A stretch of DNA of 64,000 nucleotides from Geobacter sp. (GTDB lineage Bacteria > Desulfobacterota > Desulfuromonadia > Geobacterales > Pseudopelobacteraceae). A program made the translations under genes and the position numbers. The stretch covers positions 91,429-155,428 of the forward strand of contig VFJW01000033.1 of assembly GCA_009885845.1 (NCBI GenBank), in the 5' to 3' direction. Positions 28,091 through 36,257 of this stretch are shown piece by piece; position 1 is the stretch's first letter; the number at the start of each line of letters is the position of its first letter. The notes under the pieces are model-generated. The model saw only the letters and a program-made list of their open reading frames with translations. It was not told the origin of the DNA and searched no databases.

Positions 28091-28205
28091 TTTGTCCGGA
28101 AACGCCGAAAGAGAAACCGTTGGTTTCAGGTTTTGAAATGTGTGTGTTTCCTGTGCCGGCAAGAGATGCACGTGATTGCGCAGGCGAAGTTTCCGGAGGT
28201 ACATC
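28091..28205 (+). repeat. Degenerate copy of the 176-bp element at the kinase 5' end
   Basis: GTCCGGAAACGCCG, GAGAAACCGTTGGTTTC, TGCCGGCAAG and GATTGCGCAGGCG follow the order of the intact element. The copy ends a few bases before the preferred kinase start, and CCGGAGG within it is the likely ribosome binding site. It explains the odd N-terminus of the longer frame in the ORF track. Confidence 0.7.
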
Positions 28206-28210
28206 GATAC

Positions 28211-31200
28211 ATGGTCGATCAGGAATCCAGGTTCGTAAAACCGGCTTACCTTTTCAGCGGTGTGGCCGCACTGATCGGACTCTACCTGACGAGCCGCTTC
28301 AGCTATCTGCTCTTCCATTCCCTCGTCGAGATATTCTCTGTTATCGTCGCGTGCGGAATTTTCATCATCGCCTGGAATACCCGCCGCATCATGAACAACA
28401 ATTACTTCCTCCTTTTCGGCATCGCCTCTCTTTTCATCGCTGTCGTCGATCTTCTCCACACCCTCGCCTACAAGGGGATGAATGTTTTCCCCGGATACGG
28501 CCCCAACCTCGCCACTCAGCTCTGGATTGTCGAACGCTATCTGCTGGGTTTCTCCCTGTTAGCGGCCCCGTTCTTTCTCGACCGCACGCTGCGGGGGGAG
28601 CGTGCCATGGCAATGTTCTTCGTGACCACCGCACTCCTTCTAGCTGCCGTTTTCGGTGGTGTCTTCCCCGATTGCTTCGTGGAAGGGAGCGGGCTCACTC
28701 CATTCAAAATCGGGAGTGAGTACGTCGTCTCCTGTATACTCGTCGGCTCACTCTTCTACATGAGAGGGAAGGGCGAGTTCTTTGAACAACAGGTGATGCA
28801 GCTCATTTCCAGCGCCATAGCCCTGTTCATCGCCTCGGGGCTTGCCTTCACCATCTACACCGACGTCTATGGCATCAGCAATATGGTCGGCCATTTTTTC
28901 AAGTTAACCGGTTATTTCCTGCTCTACAAGGCCCTGATCGAGACCGGTCTGGTGAAGCCCTACGGCCTCATTTTCCGGGAGATCAAGGAGAGCGAGGTGC
29001 GGCTCCGGAAAGCCAACGAGAATCTCCAGGAAGCCAATGAAGAACTTCAGGCGCAACGCGAGGAACTTCAGGAAGTTAATGAGGAACTACAGGCTCAAGG
29101 TGAGGAACTTCAGGCTCAAGGTGAGGAACTTCAGGCTCAAGGTGAGGAACTTCAGACGCAGAACCACGAGTTGGCGCAGTTATGGGAGAAATCCAAACAG
29201 GCTGAAGAGGCGCTGGCAGAGAGCGAACAGCAGGTCAGGCATAAACTGGACAGTATAATTTCTCCGGAAGGAGATATCGGCAGTCTGGATCTTGCCGACA
29301 TCATCGACGTCCGGCAGATGCAATTGCTCTTTGCCGATTTTTACAAGCTGTCAGGGATGCCGATGGGCCTGCTGGATGTCAACGGCAAGGTTCTGGTCGG
29401 CGTGGGCTGGCAGGAAGTCTGTACTGAATTCCACCGCGCCAATTCCGAATCCTGCCGGAATTGTGTCGAAAGCGACGTTATACTGTCGGCAGGTATCCCC
29501 CGTGGCGAGTACAGGATTTACAAGTGCAGAAACAGCATGTGGGACGTGGCGACTCCTGTCATGATCGGCGACAGACACTTCGGCAACCTCTTCATCGGGC
29601 AGTTTTTCTTTGAGGACGAACCGCTTGATTATGAACTTTTCCGGGCGCAGGCCAGACAGTACGCATTCGATGAAAGTAAGTACATCACCGCCCTCGAAGC
29701 TGTGCCGCGACTGAGCAGGGAAACCCTGCACGCCTGCATGTCCTTCTTCATGAATCTTGCCGACATGATTTCACGGATGAGCTACAGCAATCTCAAGCTG
29801 GCCCGCTCCCTCGCAGAACGCGATTCTTTGATGGCGCTGCTGGCCGATAGCGAGGAGCAGTTTCGTACTCTGGCGGATTCCATCCCCAACCTTGCATGGT
29901 CGGCAACCGGCGACGGCTACATTACGTGGTACAACCGGCGCTGGTATGAGTACACCGGCATGACTCCGGAACAGTTGGAGGGGTGGGGATGGCAGAGCGT
30001 GCATGATCATAAAGTCCTGCCCGAGGTTCTGGAACGGTGGATGATGTCGATAGCAACCGGTCAGTCGTTTGAGATGGAATTCCCGCTGCGTGGAGCCGAC
30101 GGGCAATTCCGCTCCTTCCTGACGCGTGTGCTGCCGTTGAAGGATTCGGCCGGTCAGGTTCTTCGCTGGTTTGGCACCAATACTGACATCTCTGCTATGA
30201 AGCAGGTCGAAGAGGAGCTGCTTCGGGCCAAGGAGGAGTGGGAACGTACCTTCGACAGCGTACCCGACCTGATTGCCATCATCGATGACAATCACCGGGT
30301 GATGCGCTTGAACAGGGCGATGGCCGCCCGCCTCGGACGCGAGCCGGAGGAGTGTCTGGGCCTGCCCTGTTACAACGTGGTCCACGGGTTGAATATGCCT
30401 CCGGAGTTTTGTCCGCACTCCAAGACGATTGAGGATGGCAGGGAACATAATTTCGAGCTGAGTGAGGAGCGGCTGGGGGGAAACTTCCTCGTTTCCACAA
30501 CGCCGCTTATGGACCGGGAAAGTCGAATGATCGGTTCGGTTCACGTGGCGCGCGACATCACCGAACGAAAAAGTGCCGAGGAGGCACTGAAAAAGTTGAA
30601 TGATGAGCTGGAAAACCGGGTTGAGGAACGGACAAAGGAGCTGGCTGCATCCATTGAGAGCCTGAAGCTTGAGATTGTTGAGCGGGAAATAGCAGAAAAA
30701 TCCTTGAGGGAGGAGACCTCCAAACGCCTGCAAGCCCTGGAATCACTTCGTGAAAAGGAGCAGATGCTCCTCCAGCAGAGCCGTCAGGCGGCCATGGGCG
30801 AGATGATCGGCAACATCGCCCATCAGTGGCGGCAACCTCTGAATACTCTGGGGCTTTATACACAAAAGCTCGGAGTGTGTTACGACATGCCCAGCTTCAA
30901 TAAAGAGTTTCTGGACAATTCCATTGCCAAATCTATGGAAATTATCAAGCATATGTCCAAAACTATTGACGATTTCAGAGACTATTTTAAACCGGAAAAA
31001 GAAAAAACTGATTTCTATGTGAGTGAGGCGATTAAAAATACATTGTCCCTACTGGAAGGCAACTTTCATAATCCGAAGATCACAATTGATTTCGTAGAGC
31101 AGATCAATCCTGTCATCAATGGCTATCAAAACGAATTTGCTCAAGTGTTTCTCAATATCCTGAATAATGCCAGGGACGCTATAATTGAACGTAAAATCAA

Positions 31201-31468
31201 TGATGCCCGGATAACAATCACGATATGCAGTGAAGAAGGCTGCGCTGTTGTAACTGTCTCTGACAACGCCGGGGGAATACCTGAAGAGATCATTAACAAA
31301 GTATTCGACCCCTACTTTACCACCAAAGGTCCGCAGCACGGGACCGGAGTTGGGCTCTTCATGTCAAAAAACATTATAGAAAAGAATATGGGAGGAAAAC
31401 TTACCGTATGCAACACTGTCGCCGGCGCTGAATTCAGGATTGAAGTGGGGAATGGAACTCAAAACTAA
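28211..31468 (+). CDS. Membrane histidine kinase: MASE3-like, coiled coil, PocR, PAS-PAS, HisKA, HATPase
   Basis: A 1085-residue sensor. Residues about 10-250 hold several membrane helices resembling MASE3. A Gln/Glu-rich coiled coil (about 260-340) with three identical QAQGEEL heptads follows. Residues about 350-550 match a PocR ligand-sensing domain (GLLDVNGKVLVGVGWQEVC, SCRNCVESD, LFIGQFFFE), then two PAS domains. The phospho-acceptor His lies in NIAHQWRQPLN near 869. The HATPase boxes are NILNNARDAI, DNAGGI, VFDPYFTTKG and GTGVGLF. There is no receiver domain. I place the start at ATG 28211 because the earlier frame (from 28037) reads through a degenerate repeat element. The convergent response regulator at 31.5 kb may be its partner. 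Confidence 0.88.
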   Translation: MVDQESRFVKPAYLFSGVAALIGLYLTSRFSYLLFHSLVEIFSVIVACGIFIIAWNTRRIMNNNYFLLFGIASLFIAVVDLLHTLAYKGMNVFPGYGPNLATQLWIVERYLLGFSLLAAPFFLDRTLRGERAMAMFFVTTALLLAAVFGGVFPDCFVEGSGLTPFKIGSEYVVSCILVGSLFYMRGKGEFFEQQVMQLISSAIALFIASGLAFTIYTDVYGISNMVGHFFKLTGYFLLYKALIETGLVKPYGLIFREIKESEVRLRKANENLQEANEELQAQREELQEVNEELQAQGEELQAQGEELQAQGEELQTQNHELAQLWEKSKQAEEALAESEQQVRHKLDSIISPEGDIGSLDLADIIDVRQMQLLFADFYKLSGMPMGLLDVNGKVLVGVGWQEVCTEFHRANSESCRNCVESDVILSAGIPRGEYRIYKCRNSMWDVATPVMIGDRHFGNLFIGQFFFEDEPLDYELFRAQARQYAFDESKYITALEAVPRLSRETLHACMSFFMNLADMISRMSYSNLKLARSLAERDSLMALLADSEEQFRTLADSIPNLAWSATGDGYITWYNRRWYEYTGMTPEQLEGWGWQSVHDHKVLPEVLERWMMSIATGQSFEMEFPLRGADGQFRSFLTRVLPLKDSAGQVLRWFGTNTDISAMKQVEEELLRAKEEWERTFDSVPDLIAIIDDNHRVMRLNRAMAARLGREPEECLGLPCYNVVHGLNMPPEFCPHSKTIEDGREHNFELSEERLGGNFLVSTTPLMDRESRMIGSVHVARDITERKSAEEALKKLNDELENRVEERTKELAASIESLKLEIVEREIAEKSLREETSKRLQALESLREKEQMLLQQSRQAAMGEMIGNIAHQWRQPLNTLGLYTQKLGVCYDMPSFNKEFLDNSIAKSMEIIKHMSKTIDDFRDYFKPEKEKTDFYVSEAIKNTLSLLEGNFHNPKITIDFVEQINPVINGYQNEFAQVFLNILNNARDAIIERKINDARITITICSEEGCAVVTVSDNAGGIPEEIINKVFDPYFTTKGPQHGTGVGLFMSKNIIEKNMGGKLTVCNTVAGAEFRIEVGNGTQN
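29090..29152 (+). repeat. Three exact 21-bp tandem repeats in kinase coiled coil
   Basis: caggctcaaggtgaggaact(t) is repeated three times without change, each unit coding one heptad of the linker. Diverged copies flank it. Slippage here would change the coiled-coil length by whole heptads without breaking the frame. Confidence 0.9.
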
Positions 31469-31500
31469 TTCCCCCCAATCGGGCCATACAGACAATTTAT

Positions 31501-31884
31501 TTATCTCCCCAGACAGCACTCGATTGAAGCAAACAGATCTTTGAAATCGATAGGTTTGCGAACTATTTCGCAATTGACACCGGTCAGGGCGAAAATATCA
31601 TGTTTGTTCCGGTCGCTGTGGGCCGTGACTACAATGACTCTGGTGTCAGCCTTGATCGCAGGTATCCTGCTGATCATCCAGGTTCCATCCATTTCAGGCA
31701 TGCTGATATCGGTGATGACGATATCGGGCAGATATCTGATGAAGCTGTCGAGACCGGCTTTGCCATCTCCGGCGCTATAGATGCGGGCGTTCGGGAATTT
31801 TATTTCCAGAATGCTGCCGAGTATTTCGCTGGAATCTTTATCATCCTCAACCAGCAAGATGATTTTCGATTGTGCCTGAGTCAC
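31501..31884 (-). CDS. Single-domain response regulator (CheY-like)
   Basis: A 127-residue receiver with no output domain. Landmarks: acidic pair LLVEDD, phospho-acceptor Asp in VITDISMPEMDG, Thr in VVTAHSD and Lys in IVRKPIDF. The listed frame starts 25 codons earlier, but that stretch is an out-of-frame reading of a decayed kinase. The GTG at 31884 directly follows the kinase relic's TAA (GTGTAAGGTG) and is the natural coupled start. It probably once served the lost kinase and may now serve the convergent kinase ending 32 bp away. Confidence 0.82.
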   Translation of the reverse strand: MTQAQSKIILLVEDDKDSSEILGSILEIKFPNARIYSAGDGKAGLDSFIRYLPDIVITDISMPEMDGTWMISRIPAIKADTRVIVVTAHSDRNKHDIFALTGVNCEIVRKPIDFKDLFASIECCLGR

Positions 31885-31885
31885 C

Positions 31886-32048
31886 TTACACCTCGATCCG
31901 GAACTCGGCTCCCTCTTCGATGTTACGAACCGAGAGCCTCCCTCCCATGCTGTTTTCAATGATGCTCCCGGACATATGAACAGACCGATGCCGGTCCCCT
32001 GCTGCGGCCCTTTGGTGGTAACAGGGATCGAATATCATTTCCATAGTT
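31886..32048 (-). pseudogene. Decayed C-terminus of a histidine kinase
   Basis: Reading the minus strand with frame changes gives ...ETTMEMIFDP, then KGPQQGTGIGLF, then IIENSMGG and finally EEGAEFRIEV stop. The matching stretch of the intact kinase at 28.2-31.5 kb reads VFDPYFTTKGPQHGTGVGLF...GAEFRIEV. Compared with it there is a 2-base deletion after IFDP and a 2-base insertion after GLF. Everything upstream of the ATPase F-box is missing, replaced by a fragment of the 176-bp element. Confidence 0.85.
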
Positions 32049-32049
32049 G

Positions 32050-32110
32050 TCTCATCCAGCCTCTGAAACAGAAGCCAGCCGGTTCACCTTCGGAGTTTCC
32101 GGATGGAAAC
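32050..32110 (-). repeat. Fragment of the 176-bp element abutting the kinase pseudogene
   Basis: On the minus strand it begins GTTTCCATCCGGAAACTCCG, followed by a diverged CTGGCTTCTG-type continuation that aligns with the first 60 bases of the intact elements. It lies exactly where the homology to the kinase ends, so the element or recombination at it probably caused the truncation. Confidence 0.7.
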
Positions 32111-32193
32111 AAGTTTATATAGCTTATTTCCATATTTGCAACAGGTAATGACAGAATAGTACCAGAGATCGTCCGGCAGATCCGGAATTGGTA

Positions 32194-32694
32194 TTATCCA
32201 TTCATCTCGGAATCCGGAAGATACAGGATAGAGCGGTAGCGGCGCAGGTCGGCAACATGGTCACGGTCGGCTTCGCTCAGTGCTGCGAAGAGCTGCTGCA
32301 TTGATGCTTCCTTGAATTTCAGAGACGTATGAGCATGCAGGTCGGCAAGTTTTTCTTCCATTTCAACCGCTTTTGAAATCGCAATCTTGAGATCCGGCTT
32401 GACATTCTTGATGTTACTCATGAGTTCCAGAAGTTTGAACTGGATCGAATATGCCGTTCGCATACTGTCTTGCAAAACTTCGAATTCAGTCTCTTCCCAG
32501 AGTCGAATTGCCAGTTCGAACTGTTTCTGATGATTCTCTTCCTCAAGTGCCGTTTTCTTCCAGAGCTGTGACGCTTCGGGGTTATCCTCATAGATGCTGC
32601 TGTAATGGTGGTACAACTCCGCACAAAGCCCCTCAATGCCTCTGCAGACATCCAGGAAAGTTTTTCTGGCCATCTTGTCGTTTATCTCGTTCAT
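32194..32694 (-). CDS. Ferritin-like/rubrerythrin-type protein
   Basis: A 166-residue helical protein with the pattern of a ferritin-like bundle: GIEGLCAELYHHY, ALEEENHQKQFELAIRL, KAVEMEEKLADLHAHTS and DRDHVADLRRY, which provide several Glu and His residues as possible metal ligands. No rubredoxin-type Cys tail is present. The ATG at 32694 has AAGGAG six bases upstream; the longer track start lacks one. It follows the oxidoreductase gene by 67 bp on the same strand. Confidence 0.65.
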   Translation of the reverse strand: MNEINDKMARKTFLDVCRGIEGLCAELYHHYSSIYEDNPEASQLWKKTALEEENHQKQFELAIRLWEETEFEVLQDSMRTAYSIQFKLLELMSNIKNVKPDLKIAISKAVEMEEKLADLHAHTSLKFKEASMQQLFAALSEADRDHVADLRRYRSILYLPDSEMNG

Positions 32695-32761
32695 TCTGAA
32701 CTCCTTTGATTCGTGAGGCAGCAGGGTAAGCCGTCCTTCTGCCCCACCGGGGAATGAAGTT

Positions 32762-33793
32762 TCAAGCCTGCGCGACCTGTACGATCTGCTTGCCAAAGTT
32801 TTTGCCCTCGAACAGTCCCATGAAGGCCCGGGGGGCGTTTTCCAGCCCGTTGATGATGTCCTCGCGGTACTTGATGACCCCTTCAGCCAGCCAGTTGCTC
32901 ATCTGCCGATGGAATTCGGCATAGCGGTGCCCGTAGTCATCATAAATAATGAAGCCCTGCATTCTGATCCGCTTGACAAGCAGCGTGCGGGTCAGCAGTC
33001 CCAGTCGATCGGCACCCTGCGGCAGGTCGGTGTCGTTGTATTGTCCGATCAACCCGCAGAGCGGGATCCGTGCACGGCTGTTCAGCAGCGGCAGTACGGC
33101 ATCGAATACCGCACCGCCGACGTTCTCGAAGTAGACGTCTATGCCGTTCGGACAGGCCTCGGCCAACTGCTCGGGGAAGTTGAATCTGCGGTGGTTTATG
33201 CAGATGTCGAAGCCGAGCTCTTCGAACACATAACAGCACTTTTCGGCGCTGCCGGCGATACCGACCACCCGGCACCCCCTGAGCTTGGCGATCTGCCCCA
33301 CAACCGAACCGACAGCGCCACTCGCGGCGGAGACGACAACGGTTTCCCCCGCCTTCGGCTGCCCGATGTCAAGCAGTCCCATGTAGGCCGTAAAACCGGG
33401 CATGCCGAGGACACCGAGGGCGAGCGATTTGTGCTCCATGTCGGCATCGAGTCTGGTGAGACCCGCGCCGTCGGAGAGGGCGTAATCCTGCCAGCCGCTG
33501 TAGCCGAGCACCACGTCGCCCGGCCGGTACTCCGGATGCAGGGAGGTCTCTACCCGCGAAACGGTGCCTCCGACCATCACGTCACCGACCGCCAGCGGCG
33601 GAGCGTAGGAGGGGGCATCGCTCATGCGGCCGCGCATATACGGGTCAAGCGAAAGCAGCAGAGTGCGCAGCAGTATCTGCCCGGCTGCCGGTACGGGAAC
33701 GGCGAGCAGTTCCTGGCGGAAGTTTTCAGCCGTCGGCATACCGAACGGCCGGGAATTCATAACGATCCTGCGATTACCGCTGCCGTGTTCCAT
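32762..33793 (-). CDS. NADP-dependent oxidoreductase (leukotriene B4 dehydrogenase/curcumin reductase-like)
   Basis: A 343-residue zinc-independent medium-chain reductase. DPYMRGRM near residue 50 and the nucleotide-binding run VVSAASGAVGSVVGQIAKLRGCRVVGIAGS are typical of the PTGR/YncB group, which reduces alpha,beta-unsaturated ketones with NADPH. No zinc-binding Cys cluster is present. GAGGTG lies seven bases ahead of the ATG, and the preceding ferritin-like gene ends six bases upstream. Part of a three-gene minus-strand operon. Confidence 0.9.
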   Translation of the reverse strand: MEHGSGNRRIVMNSRPFGMPTAENFRQELLAVPVPAAGQILLRTLLLSLDPYMRGRMSDAPSYAPPLAVGDVMVGGTVSRVETSLHPEYRPGDVVLGYSGWQDYALSDGAGLTRLDADMEHKSLALGVLGMPGFTAYMGLLDIGQPKAGETVVVSAASGAVGSVVGQIAKLRGCRVVGIAGSAEKCCYVFEELGFDICINHRRFNFPEQLAEACPNGIDVYFENVGGAVFDAVLPLLNSRARIPLCGLIGQYNDTDLPQGADRLGLLTRTLLVKRIRMQGFIIYDDYGHRYAEFHRQMSNWLAEGVIKYREDIINGLENAPRAFMGLFEGKNFGKQIVQVAQA

Positions 33794-33799
33794 GTGATG

Positions 33800-34345
33800 T
33801 CACCTCGTCTGGAAAAGATACTGTTTATTGTTGAGCGGCTGGTTGCTGCGTCTCAGGTTTTTCCGCACATAACCGATCCGGGCTTCCGTGCCGGCCGTTT
33901 TCATGATCCTCCGGTACTCTTTCCGGAGCGTGGTGCATTGTTCTCCGGTTGTAGTGATGAGCCGGTCAAACAGAGCATGGGCATGCGGTTCCCTGATGGT
34001 TTCCAGAAATACGGTGTACCACTTGATACAGACCAGTTTCTCTTCAAGTGCTATCCGCAGCGCGTCAGTTTCCGTTGCAGAGGCTTCAATCGACTGGAGA
34101 AGCCGGCTGTAGAACGGGTTGGCGTACAGGTTATTCTCGTTGAGGATAGTGACGAGTTCTTCCCGGTCCCCCTCATACAGATTGCAGAACATTTCAAGAT
34201 GCGTTTTTCCCTGGAGCGCAAGGCTTTCGAATACCCTCCGGGTATTGCTGTCATGCACAATTCCTATGACGGCATGATAAAAGCCGAGACTCCGGTTTTC
34301 AATGTTGATTGCAGCTGCAATTGCGGCATTCTGCATGGCATTCAT
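33800..34345 (-). CDS. Ferritin-like protein, divergent
   Basis: A 181-residue largely helical protein. NIENRSLGFYHAVIG, QGKTHLEMFCNLY and IALEEKLVCIKWYTVFLETI have the Glu/His spacing of ferritin-like (rubrerythrin-type) bundles, but one expected ExxH is hard to place, so iron binding is uncertain. The start at 34345 has AAGGAG six bases upstream, and the longer track start has no ribosome binding site. It is the first gene of the operon with the oxidoreductase and the second ferritin-like gene. Confidence 0.55.
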   Translation of the reverse strand: MNAMQNAAIAAAINIENRSLGFYHAVIGIVHDSNTRRVFESLALQGKTHLEMFCNLYEGDREELVTILNENNLYANPFYSRLLQSIEASATETDALRIALEEKLVCIKWYTVFLETIREPHAHALFDRLITTTGEQCTTLRKEYRRIMKTAGTEARIGYVRKNLRRSNQPLNNKQYLFQTR

Positions 34346-34605
34346 GGCGCGCTCCTTCAGTCCGGGGAGGTACGGACGCCGGCTGTCTGCCGGCATACCG
34401 ACTCTGAACAGGTTTTCTACGTGCGTGCACTATATCATCTTGTTTGTGGCAGGGAGATGGGTGGATGTCTGTTTTTTCAGTCGGAAATACAGGCAGAAAC
34501 GGCAGGTTTTTATGAAAAAAAGGGTGCGAGGTTATCCTATGAGGAGGTAATACATAAATCCGGTTATGCACGTTGCTCACGTGAAATTTCGCAATCAAAA
34601 ATAAT

Positions 34606-34628
34606 CCCCTCTCCCTGAGGGAGAGGGC
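34606..34628 (-). terminator. REP-type palindrome acting as likely terminator
   Basis: CCCTCTCCCT pairs with AGGGAGAGGG around one base. On the minus strand it is followed by ATTATTTTT, which fits a Rho-independent terminator for the kinase-regulator pair ending at 34679. The flanking ctagggtgaggggg is typical of the widespread CCCTCTCCC intergenic repeat. The rest of the 333-bp gap (34346-34678) shows nothing else. Confidence 0.6.
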
Positions 34629-34678
34629 TAGGGTGAGGGGGAGGTTACAATGAAATCTGTATTTCGCCGCTTCTCCCC

Positions 34679-35311
34679 TTACAGCAGATTGTTTTCAATA
34701 ACGAACCGGGTTATTTCCGCATTGTTCTTCATGTTCAGCTTGCGGAGGATATGGGCCCGGTAGGTGCTGACGGTCTTGACGCTCAAAGAAAGCTCGTCGG
34801 CAATTTTGCCGACCGTTTTGCCGGAGCCGATCAGGCTCATTACCTGGTATTCCCGGTTGGAGAGGCTATGCTGGAGTTCCTGCTGGCTGACATCGCTGAG
34901 ACCGGTGACGAGAGACTCTGCCAGTACCGAACTCACATATTTTTTCCCCCGCGAAATTTTGTAGAGCGCATCAAGGAGTTCCGTCGAAGGACTGCTCTTG
35001 GTCAGGTAGCCGGATGCTCCCGACTTGTAGGCGCGGAGCGCAAACTGCTCCTCGGGATGCATACTGAGGACAAGAACCGGCAGCTTCGGCCTGATGTTCT
35101 TCAGCTCCACCAGCACATCAAGTCCGTTTCTCCCCGGCATGGTGATATCAAGAATCACTATGTCATACTCCTTGCCTTGCACTTTGCTCAGCAGTTCCTG
35201 CCCGTTGACCGCTTCGTCGACAACAGTCATGTCTACTGTTGTTTCAATAACCTGCTTGAGCCCTTCCCTGAAAATGGCGTGATCATCGGCAATTATTATC
35301 CTGACGGACAT
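34679..35311 (-). CDS. NarL/FixJ-type response regulator
   Basis: A 210-residue DNA-binding regulator. The receiver has DDHAIFREGL and phospho-acceptor Asp in VILDITMPGRNGLD; the LuxR-type helix-turn-helix is LSNREYQVMSLIGSGKTVGKIADEL followed by SVKTVSTYRAHILRKL. GGAGG precedes the ATG. It starts two bases after the kinase stop, so the two are a coupled pair. Targets unknown. Confidence 0.93.
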   Translation of the reverse strand: MSVRIIIADDHAIFREGLKQVIETTVDMTVVDEAVNGQELLSKVQGKEYDIVILDITMPGRNGLDVLVELKNIRPKLPVLVLSMHPEEQFALRAYKSGASGYLTKSSPSTELLDALYKISRGKKYVSSVLAESLVTGLSDVSQQELQHSLSNREYQVMSLIGSGKTVGKIADELSLSVKTVSTYRAHILRKLNMKNNAEITRFVIENNLL

Positions 35312-35313
35312 GG

Positions 35314-36072
35314 TTAATCCTCCTTCTCTGATAACGGCAATCGTACAAAAAGTGCGGTTCCCTGCGTAGGGGAGCCGAATATTCTCAATTTTCCTCCGAG
35401 CGACTTTGCCCGCTCCTGCATTGTTGCGATGCCAAAAGAGAGCGGGCTGTTCTTCTCCTCCGCACGGAGTCCCCGGCCATTATCGCGAACCGAGAGCATC
35501 AGCCACCCTTTTCGTTCCACCAGATTCAACTCTATATGAGTGGCGCCGGAGTGGCGTTCAACATTGGACAGCGCTTCCTGCACTATCCGGAAAATTGCCG
35601 TTGACACCGTGTGATCCACCCTCTTCTCCGGGAGAATAATAACCGTCTTGCAGGTTATCCCGCCCCGTTTACTGATTTTCTGAACCTTCCACTCCAGAGC
35701 CGCAGCAAGCCCCAGCAGATCGAGCATTACCGGTCGCAATTCCGAAGAGATTCGCTGCACGGTCACAATAGATGAAGAAATCAACTCCTCGATAACGGCG
35801 GAACGGGCGACAAGCTGCGTGTGATCCTGGAACCCCGTCATCAGGAGAGACATATTCAGCTGAATGGCCGCCAGCTTCTGCCCCAGATCTTCCTGAAGTT
35901 CCCGGGCGAATGCCGTACGCTCTTCCTCCTGGACCTCCATAAGTCTGGCCACAAGATTATGCTGTATGATCAGCGCACGTTCCTGTGCTTCAGCACGCGC
36001 TGAATGCCGGGATTTTCTCCCCACCTGACTCCCGGCGGCAGGTGCTGCACTCCTGTCAGTACCTGTTTTCAA
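35314..36072 (-). CDS. NarX-type histidine kinase lacking its phospho-acceptor histidine
   Basis: A 252-residue cytosolic kinase-like protein of the HisKA_3 (NarX/DegS) family. The dimerisation motif reads FARELQEDLGQKLAAIQ, whereas the family has RELHD/E; the acceptor His position (residue 60) is Gln, encoded by CAG. The ATPase domain appears intact (EALSNVERHSGA, VRDNGRGL, FGIATMQERAKSLGG). It has no membrane helix or sensory domain. The start is TTG with AGAGGA six bases upstream. It may act as a phosphatase, as a partner in a heterodimer, or be inactive. Confidence 0.85.
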   Translation of the reverse strand: MKTGTDRSAAPAAGSQVGRKSRHSARAEAQERALIIQHNLVARLMEVQEEERTAFARELQEDLGQKLAAIQLNMSLLMTGFQDHTQLVARSAVIEELISSSIVTVQRISSELRPVMLDLLGLAAALEWKVQKISKRGGITCKTVIILPEKRVDHTVSTAIFRIVQEALSNVERHSGATHIELNLVERKGWLMLSVRDNGRGLRAEEKNSPLSFGIATMQERAKSLGGKLRIFGSPTQGTALFVRLPLSEKED

Positions 36073-36154
36073 TGCATGTCCTCTTTAAGTTAGTTCAGCA
36101 AAATCAACGTTCCATCTGCACAATATCCCCGGCAGGCAGGACACAGATGGTCGC

Positions 36155-36222
36155 ATAATAACAGGCTGTTTCCAAAGAGTATATAGGCAGGTGTCCCTGT
36201 TTTTGCTCGGACGGCCGACCAT
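36155..36222 (-). promoter_or_regulatory. Upstream block shared with the 11.3-kb locus
   Basis: On the minus strand GGACACCTGCC and AAACAGCCTGTTATTAT occur in the same order as at 11302-11370 and at the same distance (about 83 bp) from the start codon at 36072. TATTAT could be the -10 of the kinase-regulator operon. Confidence 0.4.
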
Positions 36223-36257
36223 ATTCCTATCGGTGATTCTGCCGGTCTGTGTACGAT

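Noticed and set aside
28037-28210. Upstream extension of the kinase frame in the ORF track
   Set aside because: The sequence is a degenerate repeat element. The encoded residues have no counterpart in membrane kinases and a better-placed ATG follows at 28211.
29090-29152. CRISPR-like repeat array
   Set aside because: The units are contiguous, in frame and coding, with no spacers. The PAS repeats were excluded for the same reason.
31885-31959. N-terminal 25 residues of the response regulator as listed in the track
   Set aside because: They are an out-of-frame reading of the decayed kinase. The receiver fold starts after the GTG at 31884.
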